The position numbers and the translations under genes are program-made. The notes beneath the pieces were generated by a model, which ran no database searches, was not told the origin of the DNA, and was given only the letters and a program-made list of their open reading frames with translations. This document shows positions 38,015 to 51,600 of a stretch of 64,000 bases of DNA, piece after piece (position 1 is the stretch's first letter; every line of letters begins with the position of its first letter). The DNA comes from Siphlonurus alternatus (lineage: Eukaryota; Arthropoda; Insecta; Ephemeroptera; Siphlonuridae): NCBI GenBank assembly GCA_949825025.1, contig OX463785.1, forward strand, positions 12,525,971-12,589,970, given 5' to 3'.

Positions 38015-38311
38015 ATAATTTACTCTCCTCGGACTGGGCAGCTAGGGGTCAATCAAGGTCATAGAGTCATTACAAGCAGCAGAGGGTCTGAAGTCACTTT
38101 TTGTATGCTCTACATGTTAAAAAAATCAGAGGGACCAGTGAGAGATCCCTGAGCCAGCCTTATGGCCAGTCCGAGCCTGTCTATTATATATACACTCACA
38201 GTGTGATTATTTGTATTATTACATCACTGATTTGTAGTCAATAATTTGTGGTCCTTACTTCTTTTCATCATCATTTTCACTGCATTGTCCACTTTATTGA
38301 CTTCTGATATT

Positions 38312-38434
38312 ATGTACACTCATCGCCTTGAAAAATTTCCCATTTGCAGCCTTTTTAATCACCATACTCTGTGTTATTCTTACGTAGATTAACAAGGCCG
38401 CAAAAGGAAATTTTCCGATGTGACGAGTGTACAT
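38312..38434. mobile_element. Family G element, copy 4
   Basis: TGTACACTCATCGCCTTG / GATGTGACGAGTGTACA ends. Probably within the APN2 3'UTR. Confidence 0.7.
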
Positions 38435-38866
38435 TTAATATCCAGCCTTCCTGGACCTGGTGTTGACTACATTATATACATTGATATAAAAATTCAAATA
38501 AATTAACTGTACAATTTTTGTTTTAAAAAAGTATCCGAAAAAATAATAAAAATAGTATTGTTTTTTAAAGTAAAATATAATGTATTTTGATATTTCGATA
38601 TTAATCACATGGCTGAAGCTAATTTGGATTTATTTTTTGTTCAGTCAAAACCGATATACATTCTGTACATTTCCATTCAAAATTTGTTATCCCTATAATA
38701 ACTATCGTCATGATATATTAAATTATTTCGATATTTTAAAAAAACATGTAAATAGATAACTCCATCAAAATTGTAGATTTATTTTTATGTTATTGTTAGG
38801 AACAAAATTAAAATATATTGGATTTTTAGTGTACTATAATGTATACCTCCCTCTGTATTTTTACAC

Positions 38867-38872
38867 AATAAA
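38867..38872 (+). terminator. Candidate poly-A signal of APN gene 2
   Basis: AATAAA followed by a GT-rich stretch (38875-38910), a plausible cleavage context, giving a 3'UTR of about 0.87 kb. A second AATAAA at 38497-38502 could be used instead. The 3'UTR would include a family G hairpin at 38312-38434. Confidence 0.4.
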
Positions 38873-39820
38873 ATGTATTTGAAAAATGAAAACATTTGTA
38901 TCGTTGTTTCAATATTACTCTTTTTCTCCATGCAAGAAATATCCATATTAAATAAAACGTATTACTCATATCTTTTGACGAAGATATTTTTTAGTCTTTC
39001 TATGCACATTAAATATTTTCTTTTTAGTTCTTTTTGTTAAATAATATTTTTGGACCAATTAATAGTAAACAACTTGTGGAATTACGGAATCCTAACATTT
39101 ACAAAATTTCAACTTAAAGTTTTTAATTTTAATATTTTATGATAAATTCTTATATAATTTTGAAAATATTGAGTACTGTACTAAGAAATAAGAAACAATA
39201 TATATTTTTTATAGCTTTACTTTATTTTTGTATCATAATATTTTTTAAATAATAGTATTTAATTGTAAATATTATGTTGTTTTCACAAATTGACTATTGT
39301 CTATTGACAGTGCAACTTTTATTTTTTAGTGAATTTTAAATAAAACAATTAACATACACTGAAATGAGTGTAATGTCTCTTATGTGGCTTCATATAATTA
39401 TCATCATATATGGTATAGTTAAAATCATTGCGTTTTTCCACCATGTTTCTACTGATCTTTTAAAACATTTTTGCGTTTCCAGTTCATCGATAAAAGAATA
39501 AAAGCTGCGACGTCTAGCCTTAATGAAGTTTCCATGTTTTTTTCAATCATATAGGTAAATGCCGGGATTGATTATAATACCTTGTGGGCACCCCGTTCCG
39601 AAAGAGTCCATGAAACACAGTATAGTTCAAATTGTAAACTTAATGAGTAAAAAGTAAATAAGAATAACCATTGTGATGTTATAAATAAAAAATAATATTT
39701 GCTTAGAGGCCTAGAGTATATTTTTCATTCTACATATTTGATATAACCAGTCACCTGATAGATCAGTCAGTTTTAGATATGACACAGAGAGATTAGAAGG
39801 TACTATACCGTCATAGAAAG
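38873..39820. other. Spacer between APN genes 2 and 3
   Basis: About 950 bases of AT-rich DNA with no gene and no clear inverted-repeat element. Confidence 0.5.
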
Positions 39821-39890
39821 TTATCTGTCGTATAAATACGGAGATCAACTCTGTGGCTTGGTGTAGTGGCGAACAGGAGCTGTAACTGCG
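39821..39890 (+). promoter_or_regulatory. APN gene 3 promoter and non-coding first exon
   Basis: TATAAATA is at 39831-39838, preceded by an inverted WGATAR site TTATCT at 39821-39826. The leader exon starts near 39861 and ends at donor GTAAGT, 39891. It shares CTGTAACTG with the gene 2 leader. The acceptor TTTTCAG ends at 42609, 10 bases before the ATG, so the 5'UTR intron is 2.7 kb. Confidence 0.7.
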
Positions 39891-40975
39891 GTAAGTGTCG
39901 ATAATGTTAAATGAAACTATTTTCTGATATAAATATGGAAAATTGTCAATTAATGTATAAAAAATAGATCAACTCCATGCTAGAACAAAAATTAATGTGT
40001 TTTTTTTTATTATGTCGTAATATATTTTTTATAAGTAAATGTAATTTTTATTTAATTCTTTTGTAATTTAGAGCACTATACTCGTATACAGCCGTCTATT
40101 TGTAGAAGTAGCAAAGCTTAATATATAGGATATAGGTTCGAAATATGTATATTTTGCTTTTACATTTCTCATCCTGGCTCATCCAGTTATAAAAAATTAA
40201 TTAATTATTAGTTATGAAGTTTATTTAAAAAAAAAGTTAGTATAATAATTATAATGGCAACAAAAAATTGAAATTGTCAAAATATTTTCTTATTTTTGCA
40301 ATTTTGATTTATCCCAGAGCCAAATTTCAATTCAATTTATATAATATTGTAATTTTTTAATTGTAATCATCAATTTTAATTTTTTTTTACTTAAATTACA
40401 TTTAAAGCAACACATCCTGTGCATTAGTAAACGCTTATTTTACTTTTCTATGTAACCTTCAGTAAATTATTCCATAATTTTGATTTATGATTGACGCGTC
40501 AATATAAGAGTTATAAAAATAAAAAATTGACAAGTTGATAACGTTTATTTATCCAGACAGTTCTGATTTAATATTGCAAGATTGAATATTTTAAACATTA
40601 TATTATCAAGTCAATCACTTTCTTATCGGACATTTTCTAGAAATATCTATAAAAAAATATGGCGGCATATTATTACAAAATCAACAGCAACTATTTCTGT
40701 AAATAAGATTGAAATGTTATCAAGAAAATTTTCTAATAAAACAATTCAATGTGTTAATTTCAAATGAATTTGAAGTATTTATTATAGTTATTCAAAAACA
40801 GACTACTCGGGTTAGGTAATATGATGATAAAGAATATAATATTGTTCATGCAAACATATTCATAGTTATACATATACAATATTAAGTAATTAAACATGCA
40901 TTTAAATTCTTTACAAAAGTCCTTGCAATTTCTTGCTCCGATTTGTGGAAAATTTGAAGCTCGTATTTTCTGTAT

Positions 40976-41310
40976 AATGGACAACATGCATGAAAAAATT
41001 TTATTGCAGAAATAAATAGAGGGTACCAAATTATGCTACTCTGAATTTTTCAGATTTTTTTGAGACCCAGAACTATTTTTAAATAATTATTGAAAGTGCG
41101 GCCACGCCCCCTAGAGGCGTCAATAGGCGTCCAGTTTCTATCCTTTTTATTAAGGATTCAGGGGTGCCAACTTAAATCACAGGACTTTCAATAATTATTT
41201 AAAAATAGTTCCGGGACTCAAAAAAATCTGAAAAAATTCAGAGTAGCATAATTTGGTACCCTCTATTCATTTTTGCAATAAAGATTTTTCATGCATGTAT
41301 GTTGTCCATT
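40976..41310. mobile_element. Family B element, copy 2
   Basis: AATGGACAACATGCATG / CATGCATGTATGTTGTCCATT ends; the spacer CTATCCTTTTTATTAAGGATTC is inverted relative to 6166-6508. Confidence 0.85.
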
Positions 41311-41764
41311 TATTGCAGAAGGATTGAACTTTGCAAGTATTATATATATTATGTAGCATAAAAAAAAATCACCTGCATGAGAGTGGTCTAGTGAAGAGAT
41401 AAAATAATTATGTTTGAAGTAGATTATAACTTACTATCAATTCTAGAACATCACTTAAAATTCTTTACTACATATTTCTTTTGCGTCAATTATTAGAATT
41501 ATCAGGGTAGATAATGGAGTACCTTTGAGATTATAAAACTTATTTTGCTATCATTATCATTATTTTGACATTTCTCTTGAGAAATCTGGGAACAAAAAAT
41601 CACTTATTATAGCATGAAATCGTTTCGAGTTCGTTATAATTTTCTTGATGAATTAATTTTACTTTTGGGTAGCTTATAAATACATAAATATTTAAATTTT
41701 TATAAATCAATATTTATATTAAAAAAATTATTTCTCATAACATAATTTTCTAACTTTACCCAAG

Positions 41765-42013
41765 TAGAAATAAATTTAATCTTTTATTCACTATATATAA
41801 GCTCTCCACTCTTCTTTTTTCCTCCTATTTTGCACCATTTTTGAAGAAAAAAGAGGGGGAAAATTACTTATTTTTTCCTCTTCTTGAGTATAAAATGTTA
41901 GAAATAATTTTTCATTTCACCCTCACTTTGAGCGAGGAAGAAATAAAATTTGTTTAAGAGAGCTAAAAAGATTAGGTTTAGACATGTAAAAGATGAGTTG
42001 AAAAGGCAATTTT
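41765..42013 (+). mobile_element. Family P element
   Basis: Same block order as 23670; it runs directly into the family I element. Confidence 0.6.
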
Positions 42014-42015
42014 TT

Positions 42016-42507
42016 AATGGGGTACTGACCAAAAAAAAAAAAGTTGCAAGTTTTTGTCAACATTTTAAAAGGCACGAGAATTTCATGAAGAACAAGCCCT
42101 ATTACAGCATTCTACGACAATTTCCTAATTTTATATGAATTTTTAAAACCTCTCAAAAATGACGTCATAGCATTGAATCTTAAATGGGAAAATAGATCAG
42201 TTAACATTGCCAAATCCCATACTTAATATTGAAATGTAACCAAAACTTCATTTGCAAGGTTTTCAGGTACTAGAATCACGATAATGAAGGTTTGAAATTC
42301 GTACTTTAATAACTTTTCATTTTAGCAATGTTAACTGATGCATTTTCCCATTTAAGATTCAATGGTATGACGTCACCAAAAAAAGTTTTAAAAATTCATA
42401 TAAATCCAGCAAATTGTCGTAGAATTCTCTAATAGGGCTCGTTCTTCATAGAATTCACAGTACTTTTTACTAGTATTGCTAACTCAAATACCGGTCAGTA
42501 CCCCATT
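42016..42507. mobile_element. Family I inverted-repeat element
   Basis: AATGGGGTACTGACC / GGTCAGTACCCCATT ends, octamers at 42160 and 42368, arms of over 200 bases (CAGTTAACATTGC against GCAATGTTAACTG). It ends 100 bases before the APN3 acceptor. Confidence 0.85.
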
Positions 42508-42619
42508 GGGTTATTAAAACAATTCGTATTATATTAAAAAATAACGTTATATAAGTTGTATTTCATTTAATGTTAGGTATAATCAATGTTTTGATTCTTT
42601 TGTTTTCAGATAACTCAAG

Positions 42620-45600
42620 ATGGCAACAATGACATTGTTGCGAGTTTTCGTAACAATTACATTATTAGCTACACTAGTGTCCTCCTCCCCACGATGGTTA
42701 ATTCCTGAACTACCCCCTTCTGCAAGAATTAGTACTGACCCTAAGGCCGTAGAAGACTACTTACTACCTACAGACGTTGTGCCTATCTCTTATGACATTC
42801 GTCTCACACCTTACCTAGAAACACCATTATCAAGAAACTTTAGTTTTGATGGCATAGTAGAAATAGATGTGATAGCTGTTAAACCAACTAAAATCATTAA
42901 AATGCATGCTTATGATATAGTAATTAACACAATTGAAGTAATTAGTATGGATGGAGAAACAGTGACAGTTAAAAATTGGCAAGTTTCAACTGACGATAAG
43001 CAGTTTCTAACAATTAATTTAGAAGAATCCTTAGAGTTAGGAGGCAGATATTCTATTAATATTACATACACTGGAATATTAAATGATGTCTTAGATGGAT
43101 TTTATAGAAGTAAATATGAAGAAGATGGCATTACAAAGTAAGTAATAAATTAAATATTTTTTAAATACTTATAAGTTTTAGTTCATAAAAATTATAAAAT
43201 CATTAAAATTGTTTTTTTTATAAGAAATTTTGTTTTAACTAATTTTTTTTACATATTATGTTAAAATTACACTAAAGTATAGTCAATTTTTAAAAGTTAT
43301 ATATGGCCTGTTAACATAGAATTTAATTAATATTTATATTTAATATTGCCATTAATTAACAGTAATTAATAGTGTAGTATTAAAGAAGCAGACATATATT
43401 ATGATAATATGCATTTTATAATTACATTTCAAAGGATAAAAAAAATAGTAAATTATAAGTTTATAGTTTCACGGTTCATTATTATTTTTGCATTAAATAC
43501 ATAATTAACAATAAAACTAATATGATCAAAATACCAAGTAATTAAGGAAATTTCAAATGATTTAAAAGAGAATATTTTTTAATAATAATAAATTTCATAA
43601 CCATATAAAGCTTGATTTATTTTTTAATTAAATCAGGTTATGCTTTTTCTGAAGCCAGTTAGCATGATAAGATCTCGTTGACGTATCCAACTGTATAAAA
43701 AACCTCTACCTGTCTGAAGATAACAGGTAGAAAACCAAGTTTATGACAAATAAACAGGATTAAATATACCAGATTGTATTACTTTTGATTAGATAAACTG
43801 CTCTTCTGACGCAATCTAGCTGTCTATGTTTGAAATCGATACACTGTGGGATGTTTTTTCATATAAAAAATATGCAGATAAATACAAAAACATAATGTTG
43901 AAATTGATTCTTCAAAATTCTAGAAACATAAAAAAAAAACTTTCAAATGTCAATATTTGATTAATTAAAAATATAAAAGATATAGCTTTATTTCTATATA
44001 GTTTTTCACAAATGGGAGTTTTTTTCTGGAATCCTGAAATATAATATGAAAAGGAAACTATAACTCATGGTATAATATAATTTTTTTAATTAAATACGTT
44101 AAAAACAAAATGTGAGTATCTTATAAAATTATTACAGAATTATAACTGTAGCATATTTTGAAACATGATATTTTAAATTTCATTTATTGAATATAATATA
44201 TGCAAAGAAGTTTAACATTTTATATCAGCTGCATTTAAAAAAAAAATTAGAATAAAATCAATATTTTAATTAGAATTGTTACGTTACAAAATAAGTTATA
44301 CCCTTTTTTTAATTAAAATTATGGTATACATTACCTTAATTAATCACAAAAATAAAATATTGTGAATTGATAAATTTAGTTACGTTTTTAAGGCGGATTC
44401 ACATGGCGATTTTTTTTCATGCGACGTGACGCGAATAATGCGCACTTACTGTGACATCCATCGGTGGACATATTTGGCGATTAAAAAAAAGCATCGCAAT
44501 TAACGCAATTTCGCTGTTGCAACCTGGCGAATTCGCTCGCCTCATAGGATTTCACAGTTTGTGTGACAAAATCACGTCGCATCGCCGTTGTCGCCTTGTG
44601 AATCCACCTTTATGATGACCAATTCCAGTCCTAACAGTTCACGTTTTCTCCCCAGGTGGCTTGCGGTGACTCAGTTCGAGTCTACTGGTGCCAGACGTGC
44701 TTTCCCTTGCTGGGACGAGCCCTCGTGGAAGGCCAAGTTCACTCTGCACATCGCACATCACAAGGATCTCACAGTCCTCTCTAATATGCCAGCTGAAGGT
44801 GCCGATGAACCTTAGTGAGTTTAAGTCGTACGTCAAATAATTTAAAGAAACACAATGGAGTATCGTCCTCTTTTTTTATTGCAGAAATGGAGGTAGGGTG
44901 CAAAGTTATGCTACCCTGATTTTTTTCAGATTTTTTAGAGAACGGGAACCATTTTTAAAAAAAATTATTGAAATTCCTTTTTGTGATATCACGATGCAGC
45001 AAGTCCTATCTTTTTCTAAATGATTGCTGCCTCGTGACGTCACAAAAAACACTAACTACATAGAGATAAAATTCCCCTGGCTTTGGTCCATTTATAAAAA
45101 GTATGGTGTCCATTTTGACTGAGGTTTTCCATGGTTCCCTCAGTATAAACTCAGCAAATGCTGAGACGCCTAACAAGCCGTGATAACCATCCTTTCCCTC
45201 TCTTATCCCTATACCCATTACCCAGCGTCGAGCTCCAAATATATCCTTGTAAAAATAATAATTTTATAATGTAATCTTTTATTCAAATTTGCCCACAGTG
45301 AAGACAATCCTGAATTGACGGATTGGTTCTGGACTAACTTCGAACAATCAGAGCTTATGTCAACTTATTTGGTGGCTTTCACCGTGAGTGAGTTCACCAA
45401 CATCACAAACGCTGATGATCGCTTTAAAGACTGGGCAAGACCTAACCTCGTACAATACGCAAAGTATAGCAACGATATGGCACCTCGTGCTATAAGCCAC
45501 ATGGAGGACTACACCAAACATGACTACACTTTACCCAAGCTTGATCAGATTGCGATACCTGACTTTGCAGCTGGTGCAATGGAGAACTGGGGACTTGTCA

Positions 45601-48600
45601 CTTACAGGTAAGATTTCATGTTAATTATTTTGTCTATTGTAAAATTAATTTAATGTATCCTTCAGAACGGTAAATTTTGTAGCCTTTTTATATTTAATTA
45701 ACCCTAGCATTACTGGGGCACGAAATTGCAATACTGAAATAGGATTAGGATAGTTAGAAACTTTACTCTTCCGGTTTCCTCGGGAGGGAATATAGTAATT
45801 TGTCTATATTCTGAATGATACTATATACATATTTATAAAAAAATACGTACTATTTTTCTGTTTTTAAACCAGCAGTTTTCTTCTAAAACAAATAATAGTT
45901 TTGTAAGTTTTATAAAAAGAAAAATGTCACTTCAAGTCATGATTTCTATAAATTGATATGTTGGTCAAAATTCACTAGTTTGTTTTAATTTACATAGTTA
46001 ATATTCGTCTCTGAAATAAAGTTGTGTTACATACTTAAATTTGTCAAATTAAAAAAAAAAATCTTAATTTGTTACACCAAATTACTTTAATTTTATTTTT
46101 CTTTGGAATCCTCTTTAAAAATTGTTTTGTTGTATTAATTAGTTTTATTGAAATAATTATTATTACAGTTATTATAATTTTTAAATAAATTTGAAGAAAT
46201 GATCAAAAGATCCACTCAATTCTATAATTAGTTTAATGTAAAATAAAAATATTCTTATACAAAAGTAGAGAAGAAAAAATATATATTACAAAAATAAAAA
46301 CTTATCCCAGCACATAAATTAACCTTCTCTAAATAAAAATTAAAATATATTATGCATAGAAAAATATTTAAAAAGTATAGTAAATTTATAATAATTCAGG
46401 GAGTCTGCAATGCTGTACGAAGAGGGCACGTCAACAACCTCTAACAAGCTTGGTGTGGCGTCCATCGTTGCCCATGAGCTGGCCCACCAGTGGTTCGGAA
46501 ACATCGTCTCTCCAAAATGGTGGTCCAGTATCTGGCTGAACGAGGGCTTCGCAACTTACTTCTCGTACGATATCCTCGTTGGGGTAAGAAAACTGAAAAA
46601 TTATATTAACCTTCATGGGGGTGATTCACGAAAGAGTTATCCAGGTTTTTATTCGCGTTTAGCTTAACCATGTTTAGCCAGATGATTTAACACGTAAAAC
46701 AGCTGTAGTTTAAACGTGGTTAAGCTAAACGTGGTTAAAACCTGGCTAACTGCTTCGTGAATTGCGCCCGATCATATTTTTTATAGACATGAGGTGACGT
46801 CAAATGATTATTCAAAGTAGTTGCTTATATTTGCTAATGTCACAAAATTATTCATATCGATATTTTGTGAATAATAGCGTGTTGAAGTAATCTTATAACT
46901 CATTTTCTTATTTTATAATAAATAGTTCAGTATCTTAAAAAAAAAAAAAAAAAAAAATCTTTTAGTAAAATTCTTATTAAGAAATCACTCGTTTAAAACC
47001 AATTATATCTCCGCACTGTTACAAATTAAATATGACATGTTTATATGTAATATGTTTCTGGAGTAATGAATATTATATTTTATAAATAAAAAGTATCTAT
47101 TTTATTTGTAATAATCTCCCCTTTAATATATTAAAATAAAAAATTTCAAACAAGTTGCACTGATAATTATTTTCATATTTTATATTGTAATAATACTTCT
47201 AATTTTTACTGTCATGAGTACATAGGCAGTGTTGATAATATGTGAATTGTAATGTTCCATATTATGGTATATATATATTTATCATTAAATTACTTTTCAA
47301 ATTTTTGTGATGCATTAGTGCGTGCTTTTATTTAAAATACATTATAAATATTATAATATAATTAATTGTAGCTAATAAATCTATAAATAAAAAAAAAATC
47401 AGAAAATATAATATATATCGCAAGCAAAGTTTCATTATGTAATCTTGGACATTTGCAGGAGTTCCCGGAATGGCAGCAGCGTGAAGGTTTCGTGCAGGGG
47501 GAGCTTCAGTATTCCTTCCAGGCCGATGGACTTGAGTCCACTCACCCTCTGTTGGTGAACGCGGACAGTCCATCTACCGTCGGTGCAGTCTTCGACACCA
47601 TCGCTTACAGCAAGGGTATCTATTATACTTTTATATGTTTTCCCACTTTCAAAACAAACTAAAAAAAAAAAAAAAAAAAATATCAATTATAATAATATTT
47701 TTTTGGTGTGATTATTTCGAAATAGTTCAAACGTTGTCTATATACATATACTTACTGAAACAGTCTATGAAGGAATCTAGATTATTAATTATTTTTATTT
47801 ATTTTTACCTCCTTCCTATCAAATTTACAAAACTCCTTTATATCTCTTTGTATTTTATAACAAAAGTATCAATCGAATCTCCTCGGAGTGTATTTTATGC
47901 ATTGCTATAATTTATAATGATTAAATTTATTTTGTCCTGATGTAGGTGGCAGCATCGTCTATATGATGGTTAACTTGCTGGGAGAAGAAAACTTTAAGAC
48001 GGGAATCAACGCTTACCTCACAGATATGTAAGTATATAGTGTTCTTTGTCTTCAAACTCTTCAATTAACCACGATTTTTAACTAGGGATTTTTTTTTATT
48101 GGAAATGCTTATTGGAATACAGACTATTTTTGGAGGTATGTAAAACATTTCACTAGTTATTTAGAAATTATTTTAATGGTTGAAAGTTTCGACATTTAGT
48201 ATGGATCTTCAATTTAATTTTTTGTTAATGGTTATTATAAGTGACTAAAGTTAGCTTATCAGATCTTCGAAGACTCACCTAGCATATCTTAGGATATTGT
48301 GGATCTCATGGCCTAGAAATCCCAGCATTTGCCTGGTTGTAACTGAGGTATGTTTTAGGGAGTTCCAAAATGCAGACAAGGACGATTTGTGGCGCAATCT
48401 GCAGACGGCCGTTCCTGCGGGCGTCCTTCCAGAGGGTGTTGACCTCAAGGCCGTGATGGACACTTGGACCGTCCAGGCGGGCTATCCCGTGGTTACCGTC
48501 ACCAGAGATTACAATGGAGCCAAGGCTAAGGTCACCCAGGTACGCGTAAAGGTCATATAGAGGGCAGGATAATTTTCAGAGCACAGAGATGTAAAAGATA

Positions 48601-51600
48601 GTGATGCTACCGTCCCAAGAAATCAAGGACGCTAGATGTACCTCTAGCGTCCTTGCAAGAAATATGGAACCTCCTGAAATCTGGAAAAATTAATAAAAAT
48701 TCATCTTTTATTCAATTTTATCATGTCCTCGTCTTTTTCCACCTATTTTACACTATCTGTGAGGAAAAAAGAGAGAAAAAGACAAGATTACGTATTTTTT
48801 CTCTCTTATTGAGCATAAAATATTATAAATATTGTATTTATTTCATCCTCACATTGAGCGAGGAAGAAATAATATGTGTATTTGAGGCAGGAATATAATG
48901 TAATAAGATTACGTTTATACCCGTAAAAGATGAGTAGAAGACGTAATCTTTTAACTGGAGACTCGTTTGATATAAAAAAATTTAAACTTCCTGCTGATAA
49001 TAATTTGAATATTCCCGCTTACAGGACCGTTTCCTGACACTGCGTACGGCCCCGAGCACTGAAATCTGGTGGATTCCACTGACGATGACGTCACAGGCTG
49101 AACCTAACTTTGATGACCTTGTGGTGAAGAAGTGGCACTCGGGGCCTGACCTCGAGTTGACTGACCTTCCCGCCACCAACAAAGAATGGCTTCTGCTCAA
49201 TATCAAACAAGTTGGTGAGTCGATCATCTGTAGGTTATTAAGAAAAGGTCATTTCCAGATGGTTTTACATCATGGGTGTCTTTTCGATTAAGTATCGTAG
49301 CCACAAAAATTTTGTATAATATTTTTTAATTAATATAGTTTAATTATATGTGTTTAATTTATAAATCAAACTGTGACGATAAAATATAACTTGTGTAGGT
49401 ATATACTTTTACTTCATAAATTATTAATAATTTTATTAAATTTTAACATTAATTTAATACATCAACTTTTTAGATAAGATAAAAAGAAAAATTTGTTATT
49501 TCGTCAGAGAGGTTAGATATACCTGTACATTAAATAAAGTTATTTAATTTCAAATTTAATTTAGAAACTTATTTTAAAATTATATATTACGTAAATTAAA
49601 AGCAATTCAAATTTGTTATAATATATACAAAATCCAAAAACCCCTTGAGGTCAGCCAATGCAACTCCGCACAGCACATATGTTAAGTAGGTTGCATAGAT
49701 TTATTGTCTGCAGGCGTTAATAAAATGGCGGCTTTCATAAAAGTTTAGAATTTAAACTAAATAATCTAATTATACTTTATACTAAATAAAGTTAATAAAA
49801 TAATAAAATAAAGTTGATTTATAAACTTATTTTTAGAAGAAAATAATCATTTTTATATTGTACATAAATAACTAATTTATCATAGAACTTTTTTATATAA
49901 ATATAGGAAATTATTATAATTTTATTTTAAAACAGTTTTAACGAAGGCCGCCATTATTTTAAAGCCTGCAGATAAAAGAGCTATGCAACCCATTTAACAT
50001 ATTTGTAATGCAAGGTTGCGTTTACTGGTCACAAGGGGCTAGTAAATTTATGTATCTCGTCATATGCCAATTTTTAAACATTTAAAGTAGGGGAACCGCT
50101 TCAGCTTTTATATTTTTAATGTGTTATAAATAATGTCAAACTTACTTGTGCACCAAAAAAAAAGTCACCAACCTCCGCCTTCCACCAGTTCAGCAGTTGA
50201 AATTCAAAAAGAGCGCCAAAGAAAATTGGGGCATATGACGTCAAGATCAAAGATTGGTTGCGCTTGACCAATCATGGCGCTTGACGTCATATGCCCCAAT
50301 TTTCTTTGGCGCGCTTTTTGAATGTCAACTGTTGAACTGGTGGAAGGATGAGGGTAGTGGCTATTTTTTCGGTGCACAAGTAAGTTTGACATCATTTATA
50401 AAACATTAAAAATATAAAAGCTGAAGCGGTTCCCCTCCTTTAAATGAAAAATAATGTGTTACAATACATTATTAAATTATAAGCTCTATCGGACTTAACA
50501 TTGGATCTGGTAGAGTTACTAATATTATATTTGTTATATTGCATTATGAATATGCAGATATTTACTGTAAGTCATGAAATACCTGTATATCTAAAGTCGT
50601 CCCCAACTATCTTTGGTTGACGTCACGTGACCCTCCCATTAGAATTGTATTAGAGGACAGGAAAGGTTTGTGACGTCAATCCAAAGATAAATGGAGACGA
50701 TTATAGCCCTATTTAAAATCAATAATTAAATAATATTAAATTAATAAACCTCCACCAACTCCCCTTCCAGGTTACTACCGCGTGAACTACGATGCTACCA
50801 ACTGGGGTCTTCTCTCCACGGCTCTCAACAAACCCACAGAGATGTCCAAGATCCACGTGATCAACCGCGCTCAGCTGATGGACGACTCGCTGGCCCTAGC
50901 ACGTGCCGGACTGTTGGACTACAACCTGGCCCTCGACACCACGGGCTACCTTCACAATGAGACAGAGTACTTTGCATGGTCTTCAGCTCTGTCCGGACTT
51001 AGCTACATGTACGATAGATTGGCGTATGATCAAGACTCTCGAGAGGTGTTTGAGGTGAGTTAAAATAAAAATTAATTAATAGACAATAATGGTTGCATTT
51101 TTTTATTTCATAATTAGAAAATATACATAAAATTATGCTTTTCTGAATTTTTTCAGTTTTTTTTTTTTTTTTTTGGAGTGCAGGATTTTTAAAAAATATT
51201 TGAAATATCTGAATTAGGGTGGTACACCTGATTGGACAACCGTGACGTCATCAATAGCCAATTACAGCAACCGTGACGTCATCAATAGCCAATCACAGCA
51301 CGGCAAAATGACATCACGGTTGTCCCATCAAGTGCATCACCCTAATTCAGATATTTTAAATATATATTTTTTTAAATTAGTTCCCGCACTCCAAAAAAAT
51401 CTGAAAAAAATCAGAAAAGCATAATTTTATGTATATTTTCTAATTATGAAATAAAAAAATGCAAGCATTATTGTCTATTAAATAAATTGAAATAAATATA
51501 ATATAATGTCAATACCGGTCGATGCGGCCATTCTCTCAGTGTTTGAAGCGAAGTCTTCTGCTAGTTGTTTGTAATCAAAGTATTGTTAAATTAAAAGGTC

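Larger units (their letters stand above)
39891..42609 (+). other. 5'UTR intron of APN gene 3
   Basis: GTAAGT donor to TTTTCAG acceptor. It contains a family B element (40976), a family P element (41765) and a family I element (42016) and is otherwise AT-rich without coding sequence. Confidence 0.6.
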
